Positions 1-12,009 of a stretch of 64,000 nt of DNA are shown piece after piece; the first letter of the stretch is position 1; each line of letters opens with the position of its first letter. This stretch comes from Mikania micrantha. Lineage: Eukaryota; Streptophyta; Magnoliopsida; Asterales; Asteraceae. The position numbers were made by a program, and so were the translations under genes. The notes beneath the pieces were generated by a model, which saw nothing but the letters and a program-made list of their open reading frames with translations, was not told the DNA's origin and ran no database searches. The DNA is taken from the NCBI GenBank assembly GCA_009363875.1, contig CM018690.1, forward strand, positions 15,579,692-15,643,691, read 5' to 3'.

Positions 1-659
1 TTTATAAAGTAATAATATTAAATACTTAGAAATTAAGTTATTAATATACTAAAAAATATCTTATTAATATATTAAACACGTTTAAGAAAACATTATCATA
101 AGATAAGAACATTTTATAGAACAAATATCTTTTTAAAAATACAAATATTTTAAGAACAGTTTTATTTAAAGAAAATCTTTGTAAAAAATAATTTTTATAA
201 AAAGATTAAAGAACTAATAATAATCAAATTCAGACTTCTTTAATAATTCTTATTCAACATGTGTACTATACGGATATCAGCCTAGGTAAAAAATAAATAA
301 ATAAATAACAGGTGGATTAGAGAATGCTTAAGTGTTCGTTACTTGTCTATGTTTGCCATTGGGCTATTTAAAGTCAAAATAGTAAGTAAATAAAAGGTTA
401 GGTGCCCAAACGCAGCAGCTCCTATCTCACTGTCATCTGTTGGTGCCACTTTCATGTCATCACTCATTCCTTCAATCTTCTCTCACTTTATACTTTTTTT
501 ATCAACATATTTTATAAAATCAGGTATGATGTACAATTTTTGTACTTTTTTATTCAACAAATATTTAAATATTCAAATTTGTTTCTTCTTTAAAATCACT
601 GCTTTCTTGGCTTCTTGCTCCAAAGCTTTCATTCCATCCATCAAATTCACATACACAGA
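1..659. other. AT-rich upstream region and 5' leader of the IRX15-like gene
   Basis: No coding region is supported here. The first 300 bases are very AT-rich. A TATA-like stretch (TATTTAAA, near 365) lies about 290 bases before the chosen start codon and could be the core promoter, and another AT run near 508 is possible. The pyrimidine-rich sequence from about 440 to 640 looks like a 5' leader. Short open frames inside it have no recognisable product. The promoter assignment is inference. Confidence 0.3.
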
Positions 660-1595
660 ATGAAGAACACCATTACTAATGGCAACACCAAGCTCATTCT
701 TCTGCATCCCTACATCCTGAAACAAGGCAACCCGAACCGCCTTTGGCTCATCGGTCTCGTGTCTGTATTCGCAGTAGCATCCCTTCTGACCCTCGTCTAC
801 ACTCGTGAATCTTTTCATGCGACCACCACCACCACCACAACACGCATCACTGCAGCGATCAAACACCACCAACAGATACTGCCTAAATCAGTAATGAGAG
901 CTCTTGTTCACTATGCTGTCAACACCAACAGCACCAATCACATGTCACAAACAGATATCAAACAAATCTCTGATGCCCTCAAACAATGTTCCTCCCCTTG
1001 CAACTTTCTTGTATTTGGGCTTACACCCGAAACCCTCCTTTGGAACGCGTTGAATCACTATGGTAGAACGGTTTTTATAGACGAGAACCGTTACTATGCC
1101 GCCTACATGGAGGAAAAGTACCCAGAAATTGAAGCTTATGACGTTCAATACACCACCAAGATCAGTGAACTTAACGAGCTTGTGACTTCATTTAGAGAGC
1201 AATCACATAATGAGTGCAGGCCTGTGCAAAATCTGTTATTCTCTGATTGCAAGATTGGTTTAAACGATCTTCCTAACCAGTTATATGAATTGAACTGGGA
1301 TGTGATTCTGGTGGACGGTCCACGTGGGTATTGGCCGGAGGGTCCAGGGGGTATATCAGCAATATTCACTGCCGGTGTGCTTGCCCGGAGCAAAAAGGGC
1401 GGCAATCATAAGACCCATGTGTTTGTGCATAACTATAACAGGGAGGTGGAAAGGGTGTCTAGTGAAGAGTTCTTGTGCAAAGAAAATTTGGTCAAGGCTT
1501 CTAAGGATCTGTTGGCTCATTATGTGTTGGAGAGAGTGATGGATGAGAATGGTAGACAACAATTTTGCAGAAACCATCAGCAAGCATCCTCCTAG
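660..1595 (+). CDS. IRX15-L: IRX15/IRX15-LIKE-type DUF579 xylan biosynthesis protein
   Basis: Single-exon gene of 311 residues. The start at 660 is preferred over an in-frame ATG at 615 because family members begin with a short Lys/Asn-rich cytosolic tail followed by T-K-L-I-L-x-H-P-Y, seen here at residues 10-18. A hydrophobic segment at about 28-47 is a type II signal anchor, as expected for a Golgi protein, followed by a Thr-rich low-complexity stem. The DUF579 (polysaccharide biosynthesis) domain spans about 75-305, with the conserved stretches CNFLVFGLTPETLLW, GRTVFIDENRYYAAY, NECRPVQNLLFSDCKIGLNDLP, WDVILVDGPRG and LARSKKGG (246-248 region). Family members affect glucuronoxylan chain length and secondary-wall xylan; related DUF579 proteins methylate glucuronic acid. 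The motif after KTHVFV reads HNYNR, where I recall HDY/HDF in homologues; this is a possible substitution. No frameshift is visible. The family call is strong; the choice between IRX15 and IRX15-L is not resolvable here. Confidence 0.93.
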   Translation: MKNTITNGNTKLILLHPYILKQGNPNRLWLIGLVSVFAVASLLTLVYTRESFHATTTTTTTRITAAIKHHQQILPKSVMRALVHYAVNTNSTNHMSQTDIKQISDALKQCSSPCNFLVFGLTPETLLWNALNHYGRTVFIDENRYYAAYMEEKYPEIEAYDVQYTTKISELNELVTSFREQSHNECRPVQNLLFSDCKIGLNDLPNQLYELNWDVILVDGPRGYWPEGPGGISAIFTAGVLARSKKGGNHKTHVFVHNYNREVERVSSEEFLCKENLVKASKDLLAHYVLERVMDENGRQQFCRNHQQASS

Positions 1596-1858
1596 GCCAC
1601 CCATCACCACCACCGTGTGTTGTTTACAAGCATAACCATTACAGTTACTTGCTATAGGTTCAAATGTTGATTAATCGTGTCAAATTTGTTTTCAAGCAGT
1701 TCATTATCCATTGAGAAATCATATATTTTAATGAAACCAAATGTGTATGGAGAACAAAACTACAAATAGTTATCTTAACTCATGAAAATATACTAGTATA
1801 CAAAAAAGTAGCAGTAAAACGCACCTGTTAAGGCTTTATTTGAAGATTTGCTTTCAGG
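1596..1858. other. Convergent intergenic region between IRX15-like and DUS1 genes
   Basis: These 263 bases separate two genes that face each other, so both 3' untranslated regions must fit here. The sequence is AT-rich and has no open frame of note. No clear plant polyadenylation hexamer stands out for either strand. Confidence 0.5.
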
Positions 1859-4813
1859 TCAAGTGTTCTTAACATAAAGAGGCCTTGAAACACCAAGTTC
1901 TCTTAGACGATTAACCATATCATAAAGGAACTCAAATGTTAGTATGAATTGTGCGTTAAAATCATCTCTGACGTGTGGATGAATCCTAAACCACTCCCCT
2001 AACATCTTGTGAAGATGAGCACGAATCATTCTCCATGGAACTGGATACTTTTCACAAAGCTTTAAATATTCAATTACTAAATCAGCTTGGTCTAATTTAC
2101 CATCTTCAATGCCATCTTCACCATCATATACCCAATCAACAGTCCTAAATCCAGCAAACAAGGCTGGATTTTCTAAAAGGGTCTCGGCTGAAAGCACACC
2201 ATCAGCACCAGTTTCTTCTAAGCAGCATTTCACATCATCCATGTGGCGTATGTTTCCATTTGCAAGAACTGGTATTCGAAGAGCATTTTTAACAGCTCGA
2301 ATTGCATTCCAATTTGCCCTAATCTTTTTTCCATCTTTTTCATCTCTTGTGCGCCCATGTACCGCAAGAAGGGCACAGCCTGCATCTTCTAACATTTTGG
2401 CATAATTTAAAGTGTCTTGTAAATCTGGAAAGATTCGGATTTTGCAAGACACAGGAACATTGAGGTTTTGAGCTAATTTTTCAACCAACGACTTCACTAG
2501 AGGCAGTTTATCCATTAGGAAAGCTCCATAGTTTCCTCTTTTGGCAATACGCTGCGGGCACCTGCAGGTAGAAGAAATGTGTAGCAAGTGAAGATCTGCA
2601 GCTAGTGAACATGATTGAAAACAAAACTCTGCATGTTTTTCTCTTCGACTCATTCACAGAATAACATTCTTTATATAGCTCAAAACTTCGAATTATGAGT
2701 GTTGGCACGACACAACAGAGCCAGAGAACTTTAATAACTAGTCATCTCCTAGCCCCCTTACAGCTTCGTTTATAGAGCAACTTGCACAAAGAGTAACTGA
2801 CTTTTTGATCTAATTTCTGTTTGAGATACTGAGCTCAAATTAATTTTTTAAAAATTAACAAACTTTCAACTTTTTCTATATTGAGTGACTCTTTTAACTA
2901 AAACATTAATCTTGGAATGATTATTTTCAAAAACATCCCAACCAGCAAAGGATACTTTTGAAGGTTGTTTACATGAAATTAGAAAACATTAGAGATTGGT
3001 CACCTAAAACATAAAAAAAAATAAAATTAAAAATAAAGTTTCCTCTCTTTTGGTAATTTTTGAGAGTTACCTTACCTTAAAATTTTAATACTAAAGTTCA
3101 ATATCTCGAATAGAAATCCAACCAAAGTGGGCTGCATTTGTATGCAAATTTCCATGTTTATACTATAACATGGCATGCATGGTATGTCAAACTCAAATCA
3201 CGTACACTATGTGTCTACTGTACATGCATGGTAAACTTGAATCCCATCCCTATTTGACAGATAAGTGTCACAACCTGAGGCAATAATGGGGTCAAGTGAC
3301 CCCATTGTTTTTTTAGTTTCACAAAATTGAGTGACCCCAGAAATTTTTTGATAATGACCTCAATCTCATAAAGAATTTGAAGGATAGAAGAAAAGAAGAT
3401 ATATGGGTGGTTGGGTGGTAACCAGCTTGCTTCTTTATTAAAGAAACCCAAGTTACATCACTTGTCTCTTAGATATTTTTTTGTTTGTTTCTTTTCTGTA
3501 GAATTGGCTCTCATAAAAAAGTTTGTATTAGTTTTTAACAATTTATAGTTTGTTTTAAAATTCAAAACATTCTCATTTTAACAGTTTGTAATAGTTTTTA
3601 ACAATTTTATAGTTTGTTTTGAAGTTGTATGCTTTAAACGTGGCAGATTTATAGCTTTAATTACTATTAATTTTAACATAGTTAGCCAAATAAATTATTA
3701 TTATTAATTGGCCCATTCTAGCATGTCCAATTTACTATAAGGGATTGAGAATTAGCATTTGTGTACACTTAGTGACTGCAAAAGATTAGGAACTAGATTT
3801 CATCTGAGTTTCAGCAAACATGACCAGAGGAATATGCATATCAAGTTGATAGACATTAAAATAGTAAAACTTAGTGACACCATTGGAAAAAAAACAAGCT
3901 CCACACTAGCCACAACACCTTAAGCATAAGATCAAGGTTTAATAATGTCTGATTATCATGGTTGAAGTTGAACCTACAAGGTAAATTTGCTAAATAAGTA
4001 CCCTAACTAATTGCATTCCTGCTTGCACATTATTTTCACAACTAAAATACATGTTATACATTTGTTATGAACTAATGCTAGCACCATTTGTGTTGGTAGT
4101 TGGTACTCAATGAGTACAGATAAATAGTATAATCATAAAGGCGGTTCATCTTATGCTTGAGTCTTGAAGTCATAACATGCCCAGTAAAAATTAAATAACA
4201 ATGTTCTCACACGGAAAGTAAAAAACTTGATTCAAAACATAAAAGAAGCTGAAACAGCTTACCCCAAATTAATGTCAACATAATCGCAATAAGGCTCCAC
4301 CCTGCGTGCTGCTTCTAGTAGAGTATCTGGATCATTAGCACAAAACTGAACAAATAATGGCCGATCTTCCTGCATATTCAGAATTGGTATATTACATAAC
4401 ATATATTCAATTGCAGTCAGAAGTTAATCACAAAAAAGCTGAATTACCTTGCAGGTAGTGAATTCCTGAGAGCGATACTTCTCGTTCTCGGTGAAGATGC
4501 GAGAATGAAGCATAGGCGTGTATGCAGCATCAGCACCGTATTTCCGGCACAGTAATCGAAAAGGAAGCTCCGAATTATCGACCATTGGTGCTACAATCAG
4601 CTTAGGCTCACCGAGCTTCTTCCAATGTGCCCATGCTCTCTCAATTCTGGCATCACCGTTCAAGTAGCTGTTCGGACCGACTAACAGTGAGGTTTCGTGA
4701 CTTGCTGCAGATTCTGCAGCACAGTCATCCATCGTTTCGGAACAGATGTCGTCGACATTCTCTGAGTTGTGCGGGCAAGGTGCTAGGGTTTTAGTGAAGG
4801 AAACAAACGACAT
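1859..4813 (-). CDS. DUS1: tRNA-dihydrouridine(16/17) synthase, DUS1 type
   Basis: Three exons read on the minus strand: 4813-4448, 4369-4263 and 2561-1859, with GT-AG introns of 78 and 1,701 bases, giving 391 residues. Splice phases agree at both joins. The protein is a flavin-dependent Dus enzyme that reduces uridine in the tRNA D-loop. Visible family motifs are APMVDNSELPFR (about 75-86, FMN site), the second exon's LFVQFCANDP and Y-V-D-I-N-L-G, then C-P-Q-R with the catalytic Cys at about 159, CKIRI, LLAVHGRTRDEKDG, VLANGNI and ADGVLSAE. The C-terminal helical region includes P-W-R-M-I-R-A-H-L-H-K-M-L. The N-terminal ~65 residues are acidic and poorly conserved. Length fits plant and yeast Dus1 proteins. 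Intron 2 is AT-rich and holds no recognisable element. The gene converges on the IRX15-like gene. No break is seen, so it looks functional. Confidence 0.93.
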
Positions 4814-7068
4814 GAGTTGAACGTTGATCTGTGATGGTAACGATGATGGCGGCTTTTCAGGCGAAGATTAGGATATCGGTGGCGGTGATGATGGTTGAAG
4901 CAACGCCGTCTAGATCTGGTAGGTCTCGTTGGCGCGCGCTGCTTCAGCCTCACCGGCAACTGGGTGGACAGGATTGGTAGAACACGTCACGCGAGTTGTG
5001 ACCTAATATTGTCTTAGAAATTTAAGTGTGAAAAAAAGAACTCTAATTATTGTGACAAAATTTTGGATTATACAAAAATTTGGATGCAAGGAAATACAGA
5101 TTTAGATATAGGATATATTACTCAAGATATTTTTATGAATTAATTTTTTAATTATTATTTTTTTGTTTTAAAATTTTTTATATAATTAATATTTTTCTCT
5201 AATCTAAATCCAAACTTTGGGATGTTTGAATTTTAGATATTGGAAATTTTGGATATGAGTTTGAATACTAAAATCCAATATCTGAAATTTGAATATTCGA
5301 AACTCTAATATCCGAATTTAAATACTCATTAGAAAAATTATTTTCTTAAAAAATCTTTATTTATTTAAACCTTTAATTATATAAGAAAAAAAAATGAACT
5401 AAACTCAAATTGATGTTGTTCTGAAGCCATTTGGTGTCATACTGATCTTCCAAGGATAAATTTCAAATCAGTAGATGATGCTAAAATTTCGTTGCATTTC
5501 TATGTTATAAAATGGGTATAAATGGATAAAATTATCCGTTTGCTGCTTATATCGAATCACTAAAAAACTTGAACGAGTCGAGCTTAAACGAACATGAGTT
5601 TGAGCTTGATTTTCATATTCCGAGCTTGAGTCCACTCGAAACCCTAAACAGGCTTTTTATTTATATAATTTATAATTAATCTAATTAGTATATATTCTTT
5701 AAATAATTATTTTTCTGTACAAAATTATCATAAAAATAACTAAATCATATTATTACGTTACATTTAAAAAATATAATTATAACTGCATATAAAATTAATA
5801 ATAAAAATATATAAATTAAATAATTAAATAATAAACAAGTCAATCTTAAGTCTAAAAATTTCCCATCAATCGAACACGGGCTTTACAAGCTTCGGAAGTA
5901 AACTCTAGATGAGTGGAGCTCAGGCTTAGCTTGTTAACACTTTATTATAAATTATAAATTTCACACAAAATTTTGTACAAGATTCAGGGTGCTTCTAAAA
6001 AATTAAACATTATTCACTCACACTTAGGGTTCCTCTAGTGCGCTCCACATGGCATTTGCACGTCCCACGTGGAGCCTTTTATTTCTGACGGATGCCGTGG
6101 AGCACACTGCATTTCTTTCTCTTTGCACTTCCAGAAGTGCCCCCAAGTGCACATAGAGCATGGGCCCATTCTTTAGAAATCAATTTTTTTAAAATAATTT
6201 GTTTACAAGAAAGATATAAATGAAATAGTGATGTGAAAAAGAGAAAATAAATGTCAGAAGAATGAGTTGGAGTTAAAAAGAGGAGAGAGAAATGCATGTG
6301 GAAAGAATGGGTAAAAAGTTGGTATGACATTGATGACTAGGATGCATATAATAAATGTTGTTTTTAGCATTACGAATAGTCTTATGAGTGTAGTCGCTTA
6401 TATTCTTAAATAAATATAATCTTTGTAGGTGTTTGGTTTAGAAAGAGTGTGTTTATCGAGGTTGTAAGTCTCTTTGGATTTGTCCATATAACCCCCTTAG
6501 TCTGGTGATGAATGTTAAATTTTAAACTCCTTAAGGCGGTTGATGTGTTTGATGACATAGACACCATTTAAATAGTTCTAAGAACCTTGAATTAGTTTGC
6601 ACACTTAACTTTGAGATGAGTCTCTTACTCCATGTAGTGAGACACACACATGACACGCCTCACAATAATATAACAAAGCAGTGTATGGATCTTCTATCTT
6701 GAGATCAAAACATGGTTTGGGGTACATTTGGACATTGAAAAAAAAAAGTATCGATCAAAATAGGGTATATGTTTATTTAATTGCAATCAATAACAAGAAC
6801 AATAGGCTTTAGTTTATATAGCCTTTTAATCAAGAAATGTAAAAAATAGAAGAATAAAAGATGATGTTCATGTCATTAAAGATGAGCAAAAGCCAAAGGA
6901 TCCAATGGTAAGCAAGATGAAGGAAAGAAGGGCCATAGAAAAAGGAAACACAACTGGATCTTCATGAAAGGAAACACAGTTATGCTTATCTGTAAAAAAA
7001 AAAATAATAATAATAATAATAATAAAAATTCTATCCCTAGACATGCGTCATTATGAACAGGACTACGG
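4814..7068. other. Gene-free region upstream of DUS1
   Basis: The first ~180 bases are GC-richer and probably hold the DUS1 promoter and leader. The rest is AT-rich. It contains a degenerate GAGCTTGAG-type repeat (separate entry) and a GC-richer patch at about 6003-6165 with several CCACGTGG/CACATGG-like words that I cannot classify. An AAT microsatellite lies at 6998-7024. No coding region is supported. Confidence 0.5.
5560..5945. mobile_element. Degenerate hAT-type MITE with GAGCTTGAG/GAGCTCAGG subterminal repeats
   Basis: The left part carries GAGTCGAGCTTAAACGAAC and GAGCTTGAGTCC, and the right part GAGTGGAGCTCAGGC and TTAGCTTGTT, around an AT-rich core. The composition matches the better preserved element at 59102-59607, whose ends read GGGTGTAAACGAGCC. 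The outermost TIRs and target duplication are not recognisable here, so this is called by resemblance only. Confidence 0.4.
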
Positions 7069-7359
7069 TATAAGAGGCTCAAGGTGTGCAAATCGGGTTT
7101 TTTTAGAACCGGTTCCGGTTCCAGTTACGGTCAACAAAGTCAAGACCCGGTTCCGGTTTTTGACCGGCTCTAGTTCTGGTTTTGGCCGGGGTATATGTGG
7201 AACTAGTTCCGGTTTTTCTGATTCCTGTTTTGGTTCTGGTTCTAATTTGTATGAAAAATCGGGCCCGTTTGTACCCACCAATTCAGGTATAACCGGTTCG
7301 GGTTGTAGGTTCCGGTTCCAGGTCCCTTTTTTTGCCCACCTCTATAGTCTATAAGAGGC
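7069..7359. mobile_element. Non-autonomous hAT-type MITE rich in GGTTCCGG
   Basis: A roughly 270-base element is flanked by a perfect 10-base direct repeat, TATAAGAGGC, at 7069-7078 and 7350-7359, which covers an hAT-size (8-base) target duplication. Its ends are an imperfect inverted repeat: AAGGTGTGCAAA on the left against GCCCACCTCTA on the right. The interior is built from repeats of GGTTCCGGTT. Open frames through it on both strands are low-complexity translations of the repeat. The exact boundary is off by a few bases on the right. Confidence 0.65.
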
Positions 7360-7669
7360 CATTAGAAAACTCTTAAACCCACAAAGAGTAGCCCAAGACA
7401 AAGCAAAGAAGCCCAACAATCAATCATAAAACTATGCCTACATTACATAAAACACCAAGGAAGAATCGAGCAATTTCAATACCCCAAATTCAATTCCCAA
7501 ACACATCAAACATGCTCAACGACTGAAACATAGTTTCATGTTTATTTATTAACCAACCTTTGATAAAGATGTCTACCCTGATTTTTGAATTTTGAATTCT
7601 AGCAGCTGAGTTATTGCAATTAAGTTTATGAGTGGATTGATTTAAATGTGTATTTCATCAAGCATGTTT

Positions 7670-7685
7670 AATAATAATAATAATG

Positions 7686-7736
<51 letters not shown>

Positions 7737-7755
7737 TAACAATAATAATAATTAA
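7670..7755. repeat. (AAT)n microsatellite
   Basis: About 85 bases of near-perfect AAT/ATA repeats with one TGA interruption near the start. Similar shorter runs occur at 6998-7024 and 13108-13150. Confidence 0.95.
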
Positions 7756-8788
7756 TAAGGATGAAACTGTACTTTTTAAAAGAATAAAACAATAAATATA
7801 TTATAGTGTAATTTTTAAAAGTGATAAAATAGTAATTTTACATGATCAAATGATTATTTATGAATGAAAACCAAGTGATTTGAGACTATATCTATGATAT
7901 TTATACAATAAAAACCTAATTCATAGTTTAAGGAAAACCGCATGTATCATTTGTATTTGTGTTTGTGTACGTTACTCCTGATTTCTAAATTAGAAGTTTA
8001 AAGAGATCGGATGATGCTCACATTAAAAAGGTAAAAGTCCTTAGCATTTTCTTTATAATTTCATGATTGGATATAAATTTTAATTAAATTGAAGGAAAAA
8101 ATTGGTTTGCTTTTGTAACTTTGAATATATAATGTTTGGGTTGATTTAAACTATAGTCTACTTATCATATAAAGTTTAAAAAGGATCATGAGTCATTAGA
8201 TTATTAATCAAATCTTATAATTAAATCAAGTTGTTTCTATTTACATGAGGTGATATGTGGTGGACTTTTATGAGCCTTCACAGCTAGCATTGTTATTCAA
8301 ACTTCTTGAGGTGGTTATCATTGAGTATATAATTTTCGTAGAGACTAAGTCCATACTTAGTGTCTTTGGTTTGGCAAGATTGATAAAACAGAGATGGGAA
8401 AAAAAACCAGTTTCGGAACCCGAATTGGTTCGGACCCAGTACTGACAAGAACCAATTTCAACCCATTTAAAACCGCAGGTTCTTAACTGGTTCCACTTTT
8501 TAAAATTTCAACTGGTTCCAACCCGGTTCCACCCGTTTGAACCCATTTTTCGAGATCTAGCCGTTTTTCTAGCTGTTTAGACCCAATTCTAGCCTTTTTC
8601 TGATTTTTTTGGTCCTAAACTTAGTATAAATGGTTGTAGTTTAATTTAGTTTACTACCACACTTAAAAACGAACATTATAAACCAAAAACACTCTCGTTA
8701 CAAATTTCTGACTGCTCTACTCTCTTTGTTTCACGATACGTTCTTATTACGCTCTTTTTCATTACAACACTACTCTTATATTGCACAA

Positions 8789-10755
8789 TGGCTCATTCTA
8801 CATCTTCTGTCAATCAAGGTTCTAAGTTCTAACATCAACGTCACCGTTGTGCGTGTTCTTACGCATAGTAAGAACATAGATATATGGTGTAACTGGGATT
8901 TAGTTGAGATGAGTGATGGGTCTTAAAATGCTCGTTTAAAGTATTGTGACATGTTTCTTGCAAAAAAATAAAACTCGAGTTTGAATAAACATATTACCAA
9001 ACCATTTTGCTAGGTGTTAAAGAATGAACCGGAAAGCGAACAAGCTCAAATTTATAGCGATTTGGAATTTTTCATTACAACGTAGATGAGGTTCTAATCG
9101 AATGGCGAAGTTCGTGATTCAAGAGGCGTTTTTGTTCGAACATTTCGACAACCCTCGCTTTAAAAATGATTCGAGAAACACTTCAACCTCGTTACAATCA
9201 TGTAAGTCGAAGGACGCTAAGGAGTTATTGTCTAAAAATGTGGAATAAAGCAAAAAAAGATTTGTTCTTATTTTATGAAAATCTAAACACTGTTGTAAAC
9301 TTGACAACAGACGTTTGGTCTACTCCACATGGTTGCCAGAATCATACATTTGTGTCACTGCCCATTGGGCAGATCCAATTCGTGAAAAATGATGAAATGT
9401 ACAATTAAATTTGAACTTTTCCCGTATCCACGTACGACTGAATATTAATTTAAACTTTTAGATTTCGTAATTACCCAATATAATTTGAAAAATAAACTAT
9501 TTTCAGTAGCATTTGATAATGCTTCAAACAACACGGTTGCGGTAGAAAAATTAAAAATAAAATCCACACAATTTTGCGTGCGGTAGAAAAATTAAAAATA
9601 AAATCCACACAATTTTGCAACGGTATCATCTACTATACCAGGAATATCAATGAATCCAATTATTGCAATTGCTCAGGATACCCTTTTTTAGTTTCTAGGG
9701 TCTATTTCTTAGTTCAAGATCCCTCTTACTAACTGGAATCAAAGAATTAGTAGATCTGTTCCGCCCAAAATGGTTTTCCATAGTCGATTGTTGCACATAT
9801 TATCAACTAAATATAAACAATTTTGTAAAGATACGGAAAGACCTTGTTTGGGTCCTAATTGGAATGTAACTGCTCGGTGGAACTCCACTTGTAAAATGTC
9901 TGAAAGTGTCTTAAACAAAGAGTAACTTTACAAACTTTTCACGCGAGTCTTTATGAAAGTGGTTTGGCTGAACCATTTTTCGCTATTGTGTTGGGATAAT
10001 ATTCAAGATTTAACCGGTTTTCTTAAAGTATTGAAAACCGCCACTACAAAACTATCAGGGGTTTATTATCCTACTAGTCCGTTGGCGTTATCAGAATTGT
10101 ATTTAATGACGTTAAATTTAAAAAATTTTGAAACGAAAAACCAAATGTTTGAAGAAATGATAAACCAATGAAAGTCAAATTAAAGAAATATTTTAAAAAC
10201 TTACCACATGTGTTTACTTGAGTCGTCGTTTTAAACCCGATTTTGAACGTATGAGGGTTGAATGTTTGATAGACGAAATAAATGATAATTTGGATATCCA
10301 CGAAAAAGATCCAAAGTTTTCAAACGACGCAAAAAAAAAATTTCAACATAGTTTACAAAGTATGTATGAATTTTATGTAATTAAATATTGTCCTAATATA
10401 AACATACGTATGGGCACGAGCACATCAGGCTCGATGTAATACCCCTTCAAGTGAGCTCGTAAGGTATAGTACAACAGATTTTGTATCCGCTTTTCAATCC
10501 GAGGATTATCACAATTTAGATCTTTTGTCATGCGGAAAAGGAAAGGAATCCGATTATCCAATTCTAGACACCATGGCCCGTGATTTACTAATCGTCCAAG
10601 CTTCTACACTAGCTTCGGAATCTGAAGTTTCTCTTAGTGGTAGGGTATTATTTTTACGAATAACAAGACTTACTCCGGAATCAATAGAGATGTGTATATG
10701 CTTAAAGGAGCACCTGGACGCGATCAACCAAATTCAAAACATAACAAATCTTTAA
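8789..10755 (+). pseudogene. hAT transposase pseudogene (BED finger and hAT dimerisation remnants)
   Basis: Pieces appear in order but in different frames. First comes a BED zinc-finger-like remnant at about 8880-8970 (W-x-L/V-E-M-x-D-G-S followed by a K-Y-C). Next is a stretch at 9166-9370 containing L-T-T-D-V-W-S, the usual hAT T-D-x-W block. Then 9953-10171 gives F-L-K-V-L-K-x-A-T plus G-x-Y-Y-P-T-S, the region before the dimerisation domain. Last is 10525-10755 with E-S-D-Y-P-I-L and M-A-R-D-L-L-x-V-Q-A-S-T-x-A-S-E, the hAT C-terminal dimerisation motif. These are the blocks of RICESLEEPER-like zf-BED transposases. Multiple stops and frameshifts make it nonfunctional. A 42-base tandem duplication lies at about 9538-9620. 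Confidence 0.78.
9538..9620. repeat. 42-bp tandem duplication inside the hAT element
   Basis: The unit beginning GCGGTAGAAAAATTAAAAAT is present twice back to back with no visible difference apart from the junction. It sits inside the decayed transposase, so it arose after the element lost coding constraint or is itself one of the breaks. Confidence 0.85.
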
Positions 10756-11344
10756 GATGAAATCGAACTTGAAACAAGGGTACACGAAGAGGAGGTGGTG
10801 GAAAGATTATCTCCCAACATATATGACGAAGAACTTGCACAAGAAGCCCGTACTCGTAATCATACGCAATAGGATTTCCACCGAATTTTTTGTATATTTT
10901 TATTTCTTTTTTTTTTTGAAATAATAATAATAAAAATAAATGTATCTATGTTATTTTTTAGTATTTATTTTTGTTATTTTTATGTTATTTATGTGATTTA
11001 TTGCAAAACTATTATAAATGATATTGCATTTTTTTGAATAGTATTATTACTTTTTTTTGTATTTATTTATGTTATTAAGTATTTTTTTTAGTATTTATGC
11101 ATGTATGCATAATTTTTTTTAATTAAAAAAAATAAACAAGGAACCGGTTAATGTACCCAGTTCTGGACTTGACTCTACCCAGACCAAGTCTACCGGTTCC
11201 GGTTCCTCTTAAAAATCGGTTCCAGTTCCTCTTAAAAATTGGTTCCAACTTCCAGTGTACCCGGTGGACTCAAAAAACCGGTTCCGCACCGGTTTCAGTT
11301 CTCAAAAAAAAAAAAAACCCAAAATTTCCTTCTCTAGATAAAAA

Positions 11345-12009
11345 TATTACATGAATTATAAAGGATGCTAATTGGGTCAACCAATCAAGTTTTGGGTCAG
11401 TTGTTTTTTTTTTTTTTTTCTTTTTTTTTTCTTTCTAAACTGACCTGCAACCCCCTTCGATTGATGTTCGAGTTTATTAGGTTTAGGTTAGTCAATTTTG
11501 GGTTAATAGGGTGTTAGTCGGGTTATGTAAAAAATATCCTCTTTAATCAAATTTTTAACAATTTAATGTTAGACTTAACATGGTTAGCTCTATGTTGTGT
11601 TATCAAGACTTAAATGAAGAAACGTACTTGAACTTTTATTATTTATATAGCATGTATATTTATATAACAAGAATTTATTAATTATATCTTTTTTTTTATT
11701 TTCAACCGCCTGTATATTTATATAACATAAATTCATTAATTATATCGTTTTTTTTATTTTCAACCGTGTTATAAGCTGTTTTTTATGCTAGTATTTATTA
11801 AAAGAGAAACGATAAAACCAAATTTTGTTAACTTATAAAGTGGACAATCTCTAATGAAAATATTTTTTATTATCGTATAGATAAGATTGTGAATATACCG
11901 TTCAGATATTATAATTATTTGCATTTTCTACATGAATTTTATTCAAAATCTATTTCTTTTTACATTTTCTTTCATACTCATTTTATCCGATATTAGTCGT
12001 CATAACGTG
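11345..12009. other. Intergenic AT-rich region
   Basis: No gene is supported. Two diverged direct copies of an AT-rich segment around TATATTTATATAACA and TTATTTTCAACCG lie at about 11648-11708 and 11709-11770. Long T/C runs lie at 11400-11435. Confidence 0.5.

Larger units (their letters stand above)
8382..11344 (+). mobile_element. Decayed autonomous-type hAT transposon
   Basis: About 2.95 kb bounded by AGAGATGGGAAAAAA at 8390 and TTCCTTCTCTA ending at 11336. These are imperfect inverted ends of the CAGAGGTGGGCAAA type common in plant hAT elements. The flanks GATAAAAC (8382-8389) and GATAAAAA (11337-11344) match in 7 of 8 bases. GGTTCC/AACCGG-rich subterminal regions occur at 8405-8600 and 11140-11310. 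Between them lie scattered pieces of an hAT transposase (separate entry) and a long AT-rich tail. Many stops and frame changes show it is inactive. The GGTTCC subterminal code is shared with the MITE at 7069-7359, which may be a deletion relative. Confidence 0.72.

Noticed and set aside
573..872. 99-residue minus-strand frame and other frames over 615-1595
   Set aside because: Shadows of the IRX15-like coding sequence.
7043..7354. 103-residue Gly/Ser/Phe-rich frame and its minus-strand Pro/Glu-rich shadow
   Set aside because: Low-complexity translation of GGTTCCGG repeats in a MITE.
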